Origin: Marinoscillum sp040218045
Lineage (GTDB): Bacteria > Bacteroidota > Bacteroidia > Cytophagales > Cyclobacteriaceae
Length of the DNA stretch: 64,000 nt
Assembly (NCBI GenBank): GCA_040218045.1
Contig: JAVJQA010000049.1
Location: forward strand, 124,001 to 188,000
Direction: 5' to 3'
Shown: positions 52,533 through 61,641 of the stretch, piece after piece
Numbering within the stretch: the first letter of the stretch is position 1
Layout of the letters: the number at the start of each line of letters is the position of its first letter
Translations under genes and position numbers: made by a program
Notes under the pieces: model-generated
What the model was told of the DNA's origin: nothing
Seen by the model: only the letters and a program-made list of their open reading frames with translations
Databases searched by the model: none

Positions 52533-52836
52533 GATATAAGTTTAAAGAAGGTTGTGAGTCACAGCTAATTTAAACTATTTCTGAATCTTTAAATCAGTGG
52601 CAAGTGTTGGGTTTAAACTAAAGTTAACGAGCCTATGACAAATAATAGGCGGGTTCCAAATCACGACCATTCCCTGCATTACTTCTTAAGGAATGTAACA
52701 TCTCCTACCAATGGAGCTTTGCATTTGATGTAGTTGATTCTATCGTTGGAGCTGAGGAAATATAAATATTCGTTTTTTCGATCTTAAATCGTATACTTGA
52801 AATTGTAATTTGATTTCCGAACCTGTCACATTTATC

Positions 52837-54627
52837 ATGCCTTCTATTTCCTTTTCCAGCTATCATATTAACATCTTAGCTTCAATTCTGTTATGGAGTA
52901 TTGCTACAGGATGCTCGAATTCAAACAAAGATTATCAGGTACCAGATACATCTCCATACACCTCCATATTCGGGAAAAATGTGCTTGTATTTGACAATTC
53001 TATGGATCCGGATAGCATTAAAATGACGCTTGATGCGATACAAAAGCAGCAGCAGTATAACGAATTTGGCTCAGAACGATATGCGCTACTATTCAAACCA
53101 GGAACTTATGATTTTGATGTCACAGTCGATTATTACGTTCAGGCATTAGGTTTAGGAAGATATCCAGGCGATGTGATCATCAATGGAGCGGTACAATCAG
53201 TCACCACGACAAGCAGCAACAACGTTTCTAACAAGGTGACAACTATGTTTTGGCGTGGTGCAGAGAATTTCAAAATCATACCACAAGATGGTAAAATGAT
53301 TTATTGGGCCGTATCACAAGCCGCTCCATACAGACGCATGCATGTAGCGGGTGATATTAATTTTGATAAAGGCAGTTGGGCAAGTGGTGGTGTCCTTGCC
53401 AATTCTCTTGTAGAGGGTAGGGCAGGTTTAACATCCGGACAGCAGTGGTTAACGAGAAATTCAAGTATTGGGTTGTGGGAAGGTGGCAATTGGAACAGAG
53501 TATTTGTGGGGGTGGAAGGTGCTCCTAATGACACCTGGCCTGATCAGCCAACTACCATCATTGACAAAACACCGGTGGTTCGTGAAAAACCTTTCTTAAC
53601 ATTTGGCGAATCAGGAGATTATGCTGTTTTTGTACCGGCACTTCTTCGGGAATCTTCCGGACCTTCTTGGATCAATAGTGAGGAAGAAGGGGAGCTAATA
53701 CCGATAGCATCTTTTCATATCGCCTTTCCTGATAAAGATAATGCGGCTTCTATTAATCAAGCCTTGGCTGATGGCAGGCATATTCTCTTAACACCCGGAA
53801 TATACGAGATCAATGAAACACTTACTGTAACCAATCCCAATACAGTAATAATGGGGCTCGGTTTACCAACGCTTATTCCTCAAAATGGAAAAGTCGCAGT
53901 TACCACCAATGATATTCCAGGTATAAAACTAGCAGGTTTCATGGTAGACGCTGGACCAGACTTATCTCCAACACTTATTCAAATAGGATCAGAAGATTCT
54001 GATACTGATAATCACGATAATCCCATCTCTCTCCATGATATCTATTGCAGAGTAGGGGGTGCAGTTGTGGGTCAATCGGAAGCAACAGTAACTATTAACA
54101 GCAATTACGTAATTGGTGATCATTTTTGGTTATGGAGAGCCGATCACGGTGTGGGCACTGAGTGGAAGGACGGACAAAATAAACATGGCCTGGTAGTAAA
54201 TGGCGATTATGTTACCATTTACGGATTGTTCAATGAGCACTTTCAAGGGTATCAAACACTTTGGAAAGGTGAACATGGCAGTACTTATTTTTATCAATCT
54301 GAAATCCCCTATCATCCTCCCAGCATTGAGGTATGGAATGATAACGGAAAGCCCGGTTATGCTTCTTATAAGGTTGCTAATAACGTCAATAATCATGAAG
54401 CTTATGGCCTGGGTATTTACAGTTTTTTTAGTGGGGAGTCAACCGTCTCAAATAATGTCCGGCTAGAAAATGCCATGGAAGTCCCGAACGATTCAGGCAT
54501 TGTAATCACGCATATCTCAACATTCGCTGGACTTAACGGAGGTATCAATCATTCGATCAATGGGTTAGGACCATCTACTGAAGTTGGTGAACTAAAATTG
54601 TATGATGGTTTTAAAGGGAGCGAATAG
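52837..54627 (+). CDS. Secreted right-handed beta-helix lipoprotein (pectate-lyase-like)
   Basis: A 596-residue protein. The ATG at 52837 gives a signal with lipobox SIATGC; the in-frame TTG at 52810 is less likely. The motif GTYDFDVTVDYYVQALGLGR, then a long repetitive stretch with NFDKGSWASGG, HPPSIEVWNDNGKPGYASY and NNVNNHEAYGLGIY, matches a group of GH55/pectate-lyase-like proteins sometimes labelled 'coagulation factor 5/8' or 'adenylyl cyclase' in databases. It should be a surface polysaccharide-binding or -cleaving protein. No catalytic residues are assigned. It is convergent with the following genes. Confidence 0.7.
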   Translation: MPSISFSSYHINILASILLWSIATGCSNSNKDYQVPDTSPYTSIFGKNVLVFDNSMDPDSIKMTLDAIQKQQQYNEFGSERYALLFKPGTYDFDVTVDYYVQALGLGRYPGDVIINGAVQSVTTTSSNNVSNKVTTMFWRGAENFKIIPQDGKMIYWAVSQAAPYRRMHVAGDINFDKGSWASGGVLANSLVEGRAGLTSGQQWLTRNSSIGLWEGGNWNRVFVGVEGAPNDTWPDQPTTIIDKTPVVREKPFLTFGESGDYAVFVPALLRESSGPSWINSEEEGELIPIASFHIAFPDKDNAASINQALADGRHILLTPGIYEINETLTVTNPNTVIMGLGLPTLIPQNGKVAVTTNDIPGIKLAGFMVDAGPDLSPTLIQIGSEDSDTDNHDNPISLHDIYCRVGGAVVGQSEATVTINSNYVIGDHFWLWRADHGVGTEWKDGQNKHGLVVNGDYVTIYGLFNEHFQGYQTLWKGEHGSTYFYQSEIPYHPPSIEVWNDNGKPGYASYKVANNVNNHEAYGLGIYSFFSGESTVSNNVRLENAMEVPNDSGIVITHISTFAGLNGGINHSINGLGPSTEVGELKLYDGFKGSE

Positions 54628-54629
54628 AA

Positions 54630-54806
54630 GGGGAAACGCACTTGAAGCACTCCTGAAGCTTCTGGAGCACTGCGTTCCGCAAGTCTTGTCCAGAACTGCA
54701 GAAGCAGAGACGAGAGATGAAGCATCAGAATGGGCAGTTTTCATGGTCGAGCTCCACAGAAACCATCCAGACAGCACTCCTGACCCTTCGGGGCGTCCTC
54801 AAGTAC
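54630..54806. repeat. Cassette-family (attC-like) repeat, degenerate
   Basis: Right after the beta-helix gene. It shares CATGGTCGAG...CCACAGAAACCATCC with CGGTCGAGTTGCACCGAAACC of the site at 62246-62493, in the same orientation. Left arm GGGGAAACGCACTTGAAG (54630) partly complements GTCCTCAAGTACTG (54794). It ends before a group II intron remnant. Only part of a usual site is conserved. Confidence 0.45.
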
Positions 54807-54888
54807 TGCAACACACCGATTGATACTACCATAATTAATTTGTCAACCCCAATGAAAATTTGAAAATTCACTTTAGAATTCAAATCCG

Positions 54889-55006
54889 CTGTACACCTGC
54901 CTTGCCCACCGTATACGAGACTGCTTGGCCTGTCCCGACGAAGGAAGGGTCTGGTGGTGTGAGAGCCTCAACCTGAGTCATTTGGACTCAGATCGGGCTA
55001 CTCGAC
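54889..55006 (+). mobile_element. Group II intron 3'-end remnant
   Basis: The sequence runs through CCGTATACGAGAC and GGTGGTGTGAGAG, the latter two being hallmarks of bacterial group II intron domains V and VI. It then forms a domain-VI-like hairpin with the perfect 7-bp stem CTGAGTC (54973-54979) / GACTCAG (54985-54991) and ends GGGCTACTCGAC, the usual intron 3' end (AY). The domain V tip appears enlarged. No 5' part or reverse transcriptase is present. Lies between a degenerate cassette repeat and the P-type ATPase gene. Confidence 0.5.
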
Positions 55007-55025
55007 TATAAGCTGGCCTGTCTAT

Positions 55026-57527
55026 TTATAGGTGTTTTATTCTCTTTATGGCTTTTACTATTTCATACCAAATAACGGAAACAAAACCGATTATAATACT
55101 GGTCAAAAGTTGATATAAGTTTAATGTCTCAAATTCAAAGAACGTGGACAGTGGTTTTACATAAAGGATTAAACCCACTAAAACGGTTGTAATAAAGACA
55201 ATAAATAAAATCATATTGTTTTTATACTTCAATGTTGTTAAAATGGAGTAATAAAATGAACGGTTGATTAATGTAAGAAAAACATTTGCAGTAATTAAAA
55301 CGGTGAAAACCATCGTTCGTGTAATTGCTTCGTTATAACCACTTGCCACAGCAAACTGATAAATAGACAATGTTCCTACCGTGATGAACACTCCTTGAAT
55401 AATACTAACAGAAAGCTCCTTCAAATTAAAAAATGTTGTAGATAGTGGTTTTGGATTTTGCGACATTGTATTCGGTTCCATCGGTTCGTTTTCGTAGATT
55501 ATGGAACAAGTTGGTCCCATAATTAACTCTAAAAAAATGATGTGTATAGGAGAAAAAATATTTGGATAAATCCATCCAAGGGCTAAGGGAATAAAAACGG
55601 TTAGAATAATAGGGATATGAATAGAAATGATGTATTGAATAGCCTTTTTTAGATTGGTATATATTTTTCTTCCCATTGCCACGGCATCCACCATTTTGGA
55701 CAAGTCATCTTCCACTAAAATTAAGGAAGCTGCCTGCTTGGCTATTTCAGTTCCTTTTTGTCCCATTGCAATGCCAATATGTGACGCTTTTAAAGCAGGA
55801 CCATCATTCACGCCATCACCTGTCATTGCAACGATTTGATTGTTGGATTTTAAAGCATTGATTATTTTCAGCTTGGCTTCAGGAAACATTCGGGTGAAAA
55901 TAGCCGTATCCATCACATGAGTCTGCAACTCCTTGTGAGATAGAGCCATCAACTCATCTCCCGAAATGGTTTTATCATAATCTTTAAAACCAATTTGCTT
56001 AGCAATGGAAGCTGTTGTGGCGGCATTATCACCCGTAATAATTTTCACTTGGATACCTGCCGTATAAAAATCTTCCATTACTCGCTGAATATTCTTTTTT
56101 GGCGGGTCGTAAAAGGCAACTATCCCCTTAAATTCAAAAGGTAAATCTTGTTGTTGTGCTGGATACTCCACACCCTCAAAATTCGAAACACCTACACCCA
56201 AAACTCTATATCCTTCTGTTGCTAAAAGCTCAATGGCTGAATGAATTTGTTGTATTTGCGTCTCGTTAAGATTAGATACATTGATTAATGCTTCGGGTGC
56301 GCCTTTGGCTGCAATTATTTTGCGACCATTGCTTTCCGAAAAGATATGTGTCATCATTGGAGGTTTACCACCCAAGGGATATTCGTGAACGAGCTTGTAA
56401 TGAGGTCGCTCGTCATTTTGTTTTAGGTCTTTGTAAGCTTGATGCAATGCCACTTCCATTGGGTCGAACGGAATGGGTTCACTTGCCCACATTGATACTT
56501 CTATAAGCTCTTTATCGCTATCGTTTAATTCTTCTTCAGGGCTTACAATTTTATTATTTTTTAAAACAAACAGTTTGGCCAAACTCATTTTGTTTTCGGT
56601 AATTGTTCCTGTTTTATCTGTACAAATTACCGTAGCACTTCCAAGGGTCTCTACTGTTTTGGTTTGCTTTACTACAATTCCCAACTTCATTAAACGCCAA
56701 GCCCCGAGTGCCATAAAGGTGGTAAAAGCCACAGGAATTTCTTCGGGTAAAATGCTCATTGCCAAAGTAAGCGATTGCAGTAAACTGTCTAAAATATGTT
56801 GTGATTGCCAATAATTTATGACCCAAACAAGCACAAATACGATAGCTCCTACAATAGCCATCCACTTCACAAAACTAGATACCTGAATTTCTAAAGGTGT
56901 TTTTTCTTCGCTGATGCTTTCTAAACTCTTTCCAATTTTACCTAATTTGGTTTCGTTGCCAATAGAGGTAATTTCAGCAATGGCCAATCCACTGGCTACA
57001 ATGGTTCCGCTATAAATAAACTTGTCTTCTTTGTCTTTATCCTTAAAAACGGCAAGCGATTCACCTGTAAGAATTGATTCATTGACCGAAAAATCGTTGG
57101 ATTGCACAATGGTTGCATCAGCGGTTATTGAGGTGCCTTCTTCTACCAAGAGAAAATCACCCACCACCAATTCTTCACTTTTTATTTCAATAAGGGTTCC
57201 GTTCCGAATGACTTTGCAATGGGGTTGGGACAGATCTTTTAATTTTTCAAGTGCATTTTTGCTACGGGAATCCTGGTATAAAGAAATGGAAGCGATAAAC
57301 AAGATAGCAACGACCATAAAAATGCCATTACCTGTCTCCCCACTCATAAAATAGATAATAGAGGCCACCAATAACAAGATGGTCATCGGCTCTTTAACTA
57401 TCCGAAATAAAACATCTAAAAAGGTGTTTTCTTTTTTATAGTCAAGCTTATTGCGTCCAAATTTTTCTCTTGATAAATTGACCTGTTCGCTATCTAATCC
57501 TTTTATGTTAAATTGATTTATAGGCAT
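55026..57527 (-). CDS. Cation-translocating P-type ATPase
   Basis: An 833-residue P-type ATPase with all core motifs: TGES (154-157), membrane motif PEEIP (261-265), phosphorylated D304 in ICTDKTGTIT, KGAPEALI, and TGDGVNDGPALKASHIGIAM. The N-terminal cation_ATPase_N domain and about ten membrane segments fit the P2-like group. The PEEIP variant instead of PEGLP leaves the ion uncertain (Ca2+, Mn2+ or H+). It acts in the inner membrane. It lies on the same strand as, and 48 bp after, a small membrane protein and the double ArsA gene. Low GC compared with neighbours suggests transfer. Confidence 0.88.
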   Translation of the reverse strand: MPINQFNIKGLDSEQVNLSREKFGRNKLDYKKENTFLDVLFRIVKEPMTILLLVASIIYFMSGETGNGIFMVVAILFIASISLYQDSRSKNALEKLKDLSQPHCKVIRNGTLIEIKSEELVVGDFLLVEEGTSITADATIVQSNDFSVNESILTGESLAVFKDKDKEDKFIYSGTIVASGLAIAEITSIGNETKLGKIGKSLESISEEKTPLEIQVSSFVKWMAIVGAIVFVLVWVINYWQSQHILDSLLQSLTLAMSILPEEIPVAFTTFMALGAWRLMKLGIVVKQTKTVETLGSATVICTDKTGTITENKMSLAKLFVLKNNKIVSPEEELNDSDKELIEVSMWASEPIPFDPMEVALHQAYKDLKQNDERPHYKLVHEYPLGGKPPMMTHIFSESNGRKIIAAKGAPEALINVSNLNETQIQQIHSAIELLATEGYRVLGVGVSNFEGVEYPAQQQDLPFEFKGIVAFYDPPKKNIQRVMEDFYTAGIQVKIITGDNAATTASIAKQIGFKDYDKTISGDELMALSHKELQTHVMDTAIFTRMFPEAKLKIINALKSNNQIVAMTGDGVNDGPALKASHIGIAMGQKGTEIAKQAASLILVEDDLSKMVDAVAMGRKIYTNLKKAIQYIISIHIPIILTVFIPLALGWIYPNIFSPIHIIFLELIMGPTCSIIYENEPMEPNTMSQNPKPLSTTFFNLKELSVSIIQGVFITVGTLSIYQFAVASGYNEAITRTMVFTVLITANVFLTLINRSFYYSILTTLKYKNNMILFIVFITTVLVGLILYVKPLSTFFEFETLNLYQLLTSIIIGFVSVIWYEIVKAIKRIKHL

Positions 57528-57575
57528 TTTTAAAGCTAGCTCTATTGTAGGGAAATTGGATTTGGCTAACTTTAT

Positions 57576-58064
57576 TTAATCATCATCAGCTTCACTTTCT
57601 GTGCTATCTATTGGAGTAGTTGCACTTTTCACAATTTCTGAATGTCTTATTTGTCCACCTAAAAAACCTGTTCTTGCAACTAGTCCGAAACTAACTAATG
57701 AAATAAGAAAAATTAAAAATGCTAATGTTCTTGTTGCAGGCAATTTTTTCAAAGTCAAGAATATACCTAAGATAGAAGCCAATCCTAAAATGATTAGGGA
57801 AACCAAAGCGTAGATTGCAAAATCTTCATGTCTTTCGATTGTTGCTTCAAAAACACCCGTTAAATTCTCTATACTTTCTTCTGCTGCTTCGCCTGTTAAG
57901 TAAGCAACACCTGCACCAATTGAGGAAATAATAAATAGGCCATAAGCGGCAATTTTTGTTTCACTACTTTTTGTCCAAAGACCATAAGCAAGAACAAGCC
58001 CACCCAAAATTGAACCGAATATCGGAAGATGGGTGATTACTAAGTGAATGTGTGTTTGATCCAT
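57576..58064 (-). CDS. Four-helix membrane protein, unknown function
   Basis: A 162-residue protein: MDQTHIHLVITHLPIFGSIL at the N-terminus, four membrane segments (about 9-28, 38-58, 82-105, 112-132), and an acidic tail (TPIDSTESEADDD). The MDQTHIHLVITHLPI start is shared by small uncharacterised membrane proteins found near metal-transport genes in Bacteroidota. Its His residues may bind metal; this is a guess. It lies between ArsA and the P-type ATPase, presumably in one operon. Confidence 0.65.
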   Translation of the reverse strand: MDQTHIHLVITHLPIFGSILGGLVLAYGLWTKSSETKIAAYGLFIISSIGAGVAYLTGEAAEESIENLTGVFEATIERHEDFAIYALVSLIILGLASILGIFLTLKKLPATRTLAFLIFLISLVSFGLVARTGFLGGQIRHSEIVKSATTPIDSTESEADDD

Positions 58065-58225
58065 GGTATTTGTTTTTATAAAGGTCTTTTTTCTTTTTCA
58101 ATGGAGATATGACATACATCACTTTTAACAATGATTTTTAGGTTGATGTTTTGTGAGGATTGCTTATAGCGATTTAATAAGTTGTGTTTTAATGCAGTTT
58201 AGGTTTTTATGCTTTCGCTATTTAT

Positions 58226-60019
58226 TTATTCAAAGGCCTCAATGTCATTACTTCGATGTTTCATAGTGTTACCTATAAGTGCAGGGAGTAATTTCTTTTC
58301 CGCTATAAAAGGTATCCCAAAAGTTCGTTCAGAATGATTTGCTTTAATGGTCTGAATAACCTCTATTTCAGCATTCGCCCGACTTTTTAGTAAAGGGTCT
58401 GAAATTCCGGAAAGCATAGATAGGCTCTGGTTTATTAACCAGGCATACGGTATTATTCCTGCTCGTTTTAAATCATCCTGCAATGAAGCTGCTTCACGCA
58501 TTGGAGTAGTTTCAGGTAGTGAAACAAGAATTATTTTAGCTAAACTCGGATTTTGTAAAGACATAAATGGAGTCCTCAAACGTCCAGCATTCATGTTGTT
58601 CCTCATAATGTCTCGATGATAGCTTCCTGCGGTATCCAATAACAGTAGTGTATGCCCGGTTGGGGCAGTATCCATGACCACAAACTTTCTTTTTGCCATG
58701 CTGATGGCTTTTGAAAAAGCGTGAAAAACGGCAACTTCTTCGGTGCAGGGTGATTTTAAATCTTCCAGAATCAGTTTTTTGGCTTCTTCGGACTGTCCTT
58801 GTCCTTTATGTTCCAAAATCTTTTCGGTATATCGCTGTGTTTCAACTTTTGGGTCTATACGTTCTACGGTCAATGTTGCAGGAATTTCGCCTAATTGCTC
58901 AATAAAATCTTGAATGTGGGCAGCAGGGTCTGTGGTAGTTAATAACACTTCATAGCCTTTATTTGCAAGTAAGACAGCAATTGCAGAGGCAGCAATGGTT
59001 TTCCCTACACCACCTTTACCCATTGTCATAATAAGACCGTGCTGTTGATTGATACATAGCTCTTTTGCTAGTTGATCTATTCCTGGTAATACCTGAGCAG
59101 AGGTTTCTATTTTTGAAATAGTCTTTTCTGAAATTGACTTTTGCAATTCGCTATTGAAAAGTGAACGGAGTTTAGAAATTCCTAACACATTGTAAGGCAA
59201 AAGCGGGAATGTCCTTAATGGTAATAATTTCAAATTATCAGGAATCATATCGAGTTGTTCGTTTGCCATCTCTTCAATCTTGCCTGCAAGAAGATCTTGT
59301 TTGTCAATTGCTGTAAAAACACCATTGATATACAACCGTTGATTGCTCATTCCGAGTTCCATCAATTCATTGCTCGTTCTTGATGCTTCTTTTAAAGAAG
59401 ATTTTTCTGCCTTTGAAACTATATGAAAAGTGGTAAGATCCGCATCTCGCAATCTATCCACTACCAAATGATATCTTTCTTTTCCACTTTTAAGTGCTGA
59501 TGTTGGACCAAGACAGGAAGCTCCATCGGGATTTTCGTCTGTAAAACTTGACCAGGCAGCAGGAAGTTCAAGTAGTCTTAAAGTATGGCCAGTTGGAGCA
59601 GTGTCAAAAATAATAACATCGAATTCTTTCCCTTCTGTTTCGCCTGATACAAAACGGGAAAATTCATCAAAGGAAGCAATCTCCGTTGTGCAGGCACCTG
59701 AAAGATTTTCTCTGATCTTCTTTATTTCATCTTTCGAAGCAACGCCTTCTAAGGGGTGGGTCACTCTATTTCGATACTCTTCTGCTGAATTCTCAGGATC
59801 AATGTTGATCGCAAAAAGATTATCAATCTCATTTATAGTATTGATGTTTTCGTTAACCGGACTTTCTAATACATCTTTTAAATTGGATGCTGGGTCTGTG
59901 CTCACGAGTAGTACAGTTTTGCCTGAATCTGCTAATTCAACAGCGGTTGCGCAGGCAAGGGATGTTTTTCCTACTCCCCCTTTGCCTGTAAAGAATAAAT
60001 ATGATGTCGAATCAGTCAT
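58226..60019 (-). CDS. arsA: Double-domain ArsA arsenite/antimonite pump ATPase
   Basis: A 597-residue protein with two Walker A sites, GKGGVGKT at residues 12-19 and 334-341, each followed by the A-loop sequence STDPAS/TTDPAA. The three metalloid-binding cysteines of ArsA are present: C110 in SGACTTE, C169 in GASCLGP and C425 in SPCTEEVAVF. It should therefore be a metalloid-stimulated ATPase that energises a membrane pump. No arsB, arsD, arsR or arsC is adjacent, so the pump partner is either the neighbouring membrane proteins or encoded elsewhere. The start is the first ATG. Confidence 0.9.
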   Translation of the reverse strand: MTDSTSYLFFTGKGGVGKTSLACATAVELADSGKTVLLVSTDPASNLKDVLESPVNENINTINEIDNLFAINIDPENSAEEYRNRVTHPLEGVASKDEIKKIRENLSGACTTEIASFDEFSRFVSGETEGKEFDVIIFDTAPTGHTLRLLELPAAWSSFTDENPDGASCLGPTSALKSGKERYHLVVDRLRDADLTTFHIVSKAEKSSLKEASRTSNELMELGMSNQRLYINGVFTAIDKQDLLAGKIEEMANEQLDMIPDNLKLLPLRTFPLLPYNVLGISKLRSLFNSELQKSISEKTISKIETSAQVLPGIDQLAKELCINQQHGLIMTMGKGGVGKTIAASAIAVLLANKGYEVLLTTTDPAAHIQDFIEQLGEIPATLTVERIDPKVETQRYTEKILEHKGQGQSEEAKKLILEDLKSPCTEEVAVFHAFSKAISMAKRKFVVMDTAPTGHTLLLLDTAGSYHRDIMRNNMNAGRLRTPFMSLQNPSLAKIILVSLPETTPMREAASLQDDLKRAGIIPYAWLINQSLSMLSGISDPLLKSRANAEIEVIQTIKANHSERTFGIPFIAEKKLLPALIGNTMKHRSNDIEAFE

Positions 60020-60050
60020 TTATAGTTGTTTTAGTATTGTTTTTCAAGGT

Positions 60051-60289
60051 GAAGCATAACGCACCTATGATGAGTGGGGATTAGTCCCGAAACTTCGAGA
60101 GCACTAGCTCTGCCCGTCCGGAAGGTGGACTTTCCTCTCGTCATAGGTTTCTTTTTCAAAATGTTGCACAACGCATAGCGAAAGAATAGTACCGATTGCA
60201 GGCTTCAAACTTATCAAGTTACAAGAAAGTTGAATCGGGCTACAACCCTCTAATTTACCACTGAACCGGGTATTATTTTTATACATTGT
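60051..60289. repeat. Cassette-family (attC-like) site of the intron-split cassette
   Basis: Bases GT at 60288-60289 plus TGGGAGGC after the intron reconstruct GTTGGGAGGC, the complement of the junction at 61397-61406. Further inward, CATAACGCACCTATGATGAG (60055) is partly complementary to CTCTCGTCATAGGT (60134). GAAGCATAAC (60051-60060) could be a second junction. The site appears to consist of an inner and an outer inverted repeat. No gene is present in the 270-bp gap. Confidence 0.5.
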
Positions 60290-60900
60290 GTGTGCCTTGA
60301 ATGGTGAATATAGCCCATGAATTTGGGTGTTCCAAAGGGTGAGAGTCCCGTAAGCGCTGGGGTCGTGCCCGGAAGCTAAGCAAGTGGCAAGGACTGGGCG
60401 TCCCCGTAGTTTGGAGTGATCCATGCACTGAAGTAATCGGTAGCGCAAGCGAACCTTCCGATGAAGTGACGAAAAGACCAGTTGTTGTCAAAACCTGATC
60501 TATATCGAGGTGTCAAGGATAAGTATAGAGGCAACCTAATTACTGTCTATACGGCAACCGTCATAAAGGGGGCATGACTTCTATCCAGGCTTTATTGTGG
60601 AACCACAGGAAGCCTATTTGCTATGTCAAAGGGAAAGTACAAGCAGGATATGCCTGTAAGTTTATTACTAATGAGCATTTAGGTGGCGGATGAACCCGTA
60701 GTAGTGCTGAAACTTCCGTAATGGGCGTGGAGCGAAGGGGTTCACTTAAGTACTCCGATTATTTAGCCAACTATGTAATATAGGATGAGCTTTAGAAAAG
60801 GGTATTCAAGAAGAGCCGTGTGAATCGAGAGGTTCACGACTATGCGTCCCAGCACGGTTCTGCGAGAAGTTAGGGGTGAAATTCCCCTGACTTACTCGAC
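60290..60900 (+). mobile_element. ORF-less group II intron inserted in a cassette site
   Basis: The 611-nt stretch begins GTGTGCC (GUGYG rule) and ends CTTACTCGAC (AY rule). Internal landmarks include GGGTGAGAGTCCC, GGTGGCGGATGAACC and GAGCGAAGGGGTTCAC (domain I-III type blocks). Domain V is GAGCCGTG-TGAA-loop-TTCACG near 60813-60838 with CACGGTTC at 60853-60860; its 3' bulge appears enlarged. Domain VI has AGTTAGGGG (60868) / CCCCTGACT (60884). No reverse transcriptase reading frame exists; only about 60 nt separate domain III-like sequence from domain V. Insertion is after ATTGT and before TGGGAGG. Confidence 0.75.
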
Positions 60901-60914
60901 TGGGAGGCGTTTGC

Positions 60915-61391
60915 TCAGTCTGTTCGTTCGATTTGGATGTTAGTTACATCTACAGCAACAGTGTCAAAGTATTCACTTGAAGCTTTGGTTAAGAAACGTT
61001 TCTTCCACCAAGGTTCTAAGTTGGCAAGTTTCTCATGTTCTTGAGTGATCCGTCTAAATCTATTGTCAATCTGATTTATGATGTTGAGAGTTGTCCTGTG
61101 TTCAGGAAATTCGTTCAAAAGTTCAGAGTTAGAGAGTAAGTCAACAGGTTTACGCCAAATATCCATGTCGTTATCGAATTCATATGATGACATGTCGTAA
61201 CCTAGTTCAAGGTCGGCAACAAAATCATCCCATCCAATAATTAATTCTTCCAAGATCATGTCATGACCAAATTGATTCGGGTCAAAGTTTTTCTCTACTT
61301 CGGATTTGAAAGCCAGGCGATAGTTGTCATCGGTTATCTCAAAGTCAAACCGCTCTTTCAGGTGTTCGGAAAATGGTTTTCGAATTTGCAT
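60915..61391 (-). CDS. Hypothetical cassette protein
   Basis: A 158-residue cytoplasmic protein starting MQIRKPFSEHLKERFDFE. The start at 61391 is preceded by GGGAGG, 6 bp before the ATG, which belongs to the cassette junction GTTGGGAGGC; a longer frame to 61472 would run through the non-coding site. The sequence is acidic and helical, with no recognised family or motif. It is the first cassette gene seen in the array and is followed by an intron-split attC-like site. Confidence 0.65.
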   Translation of the reverse strand: MQIRKPFSEHLKERFDFEITDDNYRLAFKSEVEKNFDPNQFGHDMILEELIIGWDDFVADLELGYDMSSYEFDNDMDIWRKPVDLLSNSELLNEFPEHRTTLNIINQIDNRFRRITQEHEKLANLEPWWKKRFLTKASSEYFDTVAVDVTNIQIERTD

Positions 61392-61396
61392 GGTAT

Positions 61397-61637
61397 GCCT
61401 CCCAACGACCAGATATGGCGAGCGGCCACATCCGTCTGTAAAAAGCAGTAAAATAGTGAAACTGCCCAACACCTACAACGGCAACTACGAAGCACTGCGA
61501 TCCACAAGTCAAAAGCCAGAAAAGAAAAAAGTGGCTAGAAGCACAAAAGCTAGCAGAATGGGCAGGGTCACGGTCGGACTGTACAGAAGTATCAGACTGG
61601 CAGTTTGGCCATTCGTCCATATCGCCTGTTAGAAATC
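61397..61637. repeat. attC-like site 3 (about 241 bp)
   Basis: The ends are GCCTCCCAAC (61397-61406) and GTTAGAAATC (61628-61637), i.e. AAC...GTT as in R''/R' boxes. The outer arms CAGATATGGCGAGCGGCC (61411) and GGCCATTCGTCCATATC (61607) pair with a few bulges, the asymmetry expected of L boxes. The left end is the ribosome-binding site and upstream junction of the gene at 60915. Longer than ordinary attC sites. Confidence 0.65.
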
Positions 61638-61641
61638 GCTA

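Noticed and set aside
60104..60491. Open frames within the 5' part of the intron region
   Set aside because: They overlap ribozyme landmarks and an inverted-repeat site, have no start signals and resemble no protein; they are chance frames in structured RNA sequence.
61263..61632. Plus-strand open frames across attC-like site 3
   Set aside because: They run antisense through a real gene and across the inverted repeat; no ribosome site or protein-like composition.
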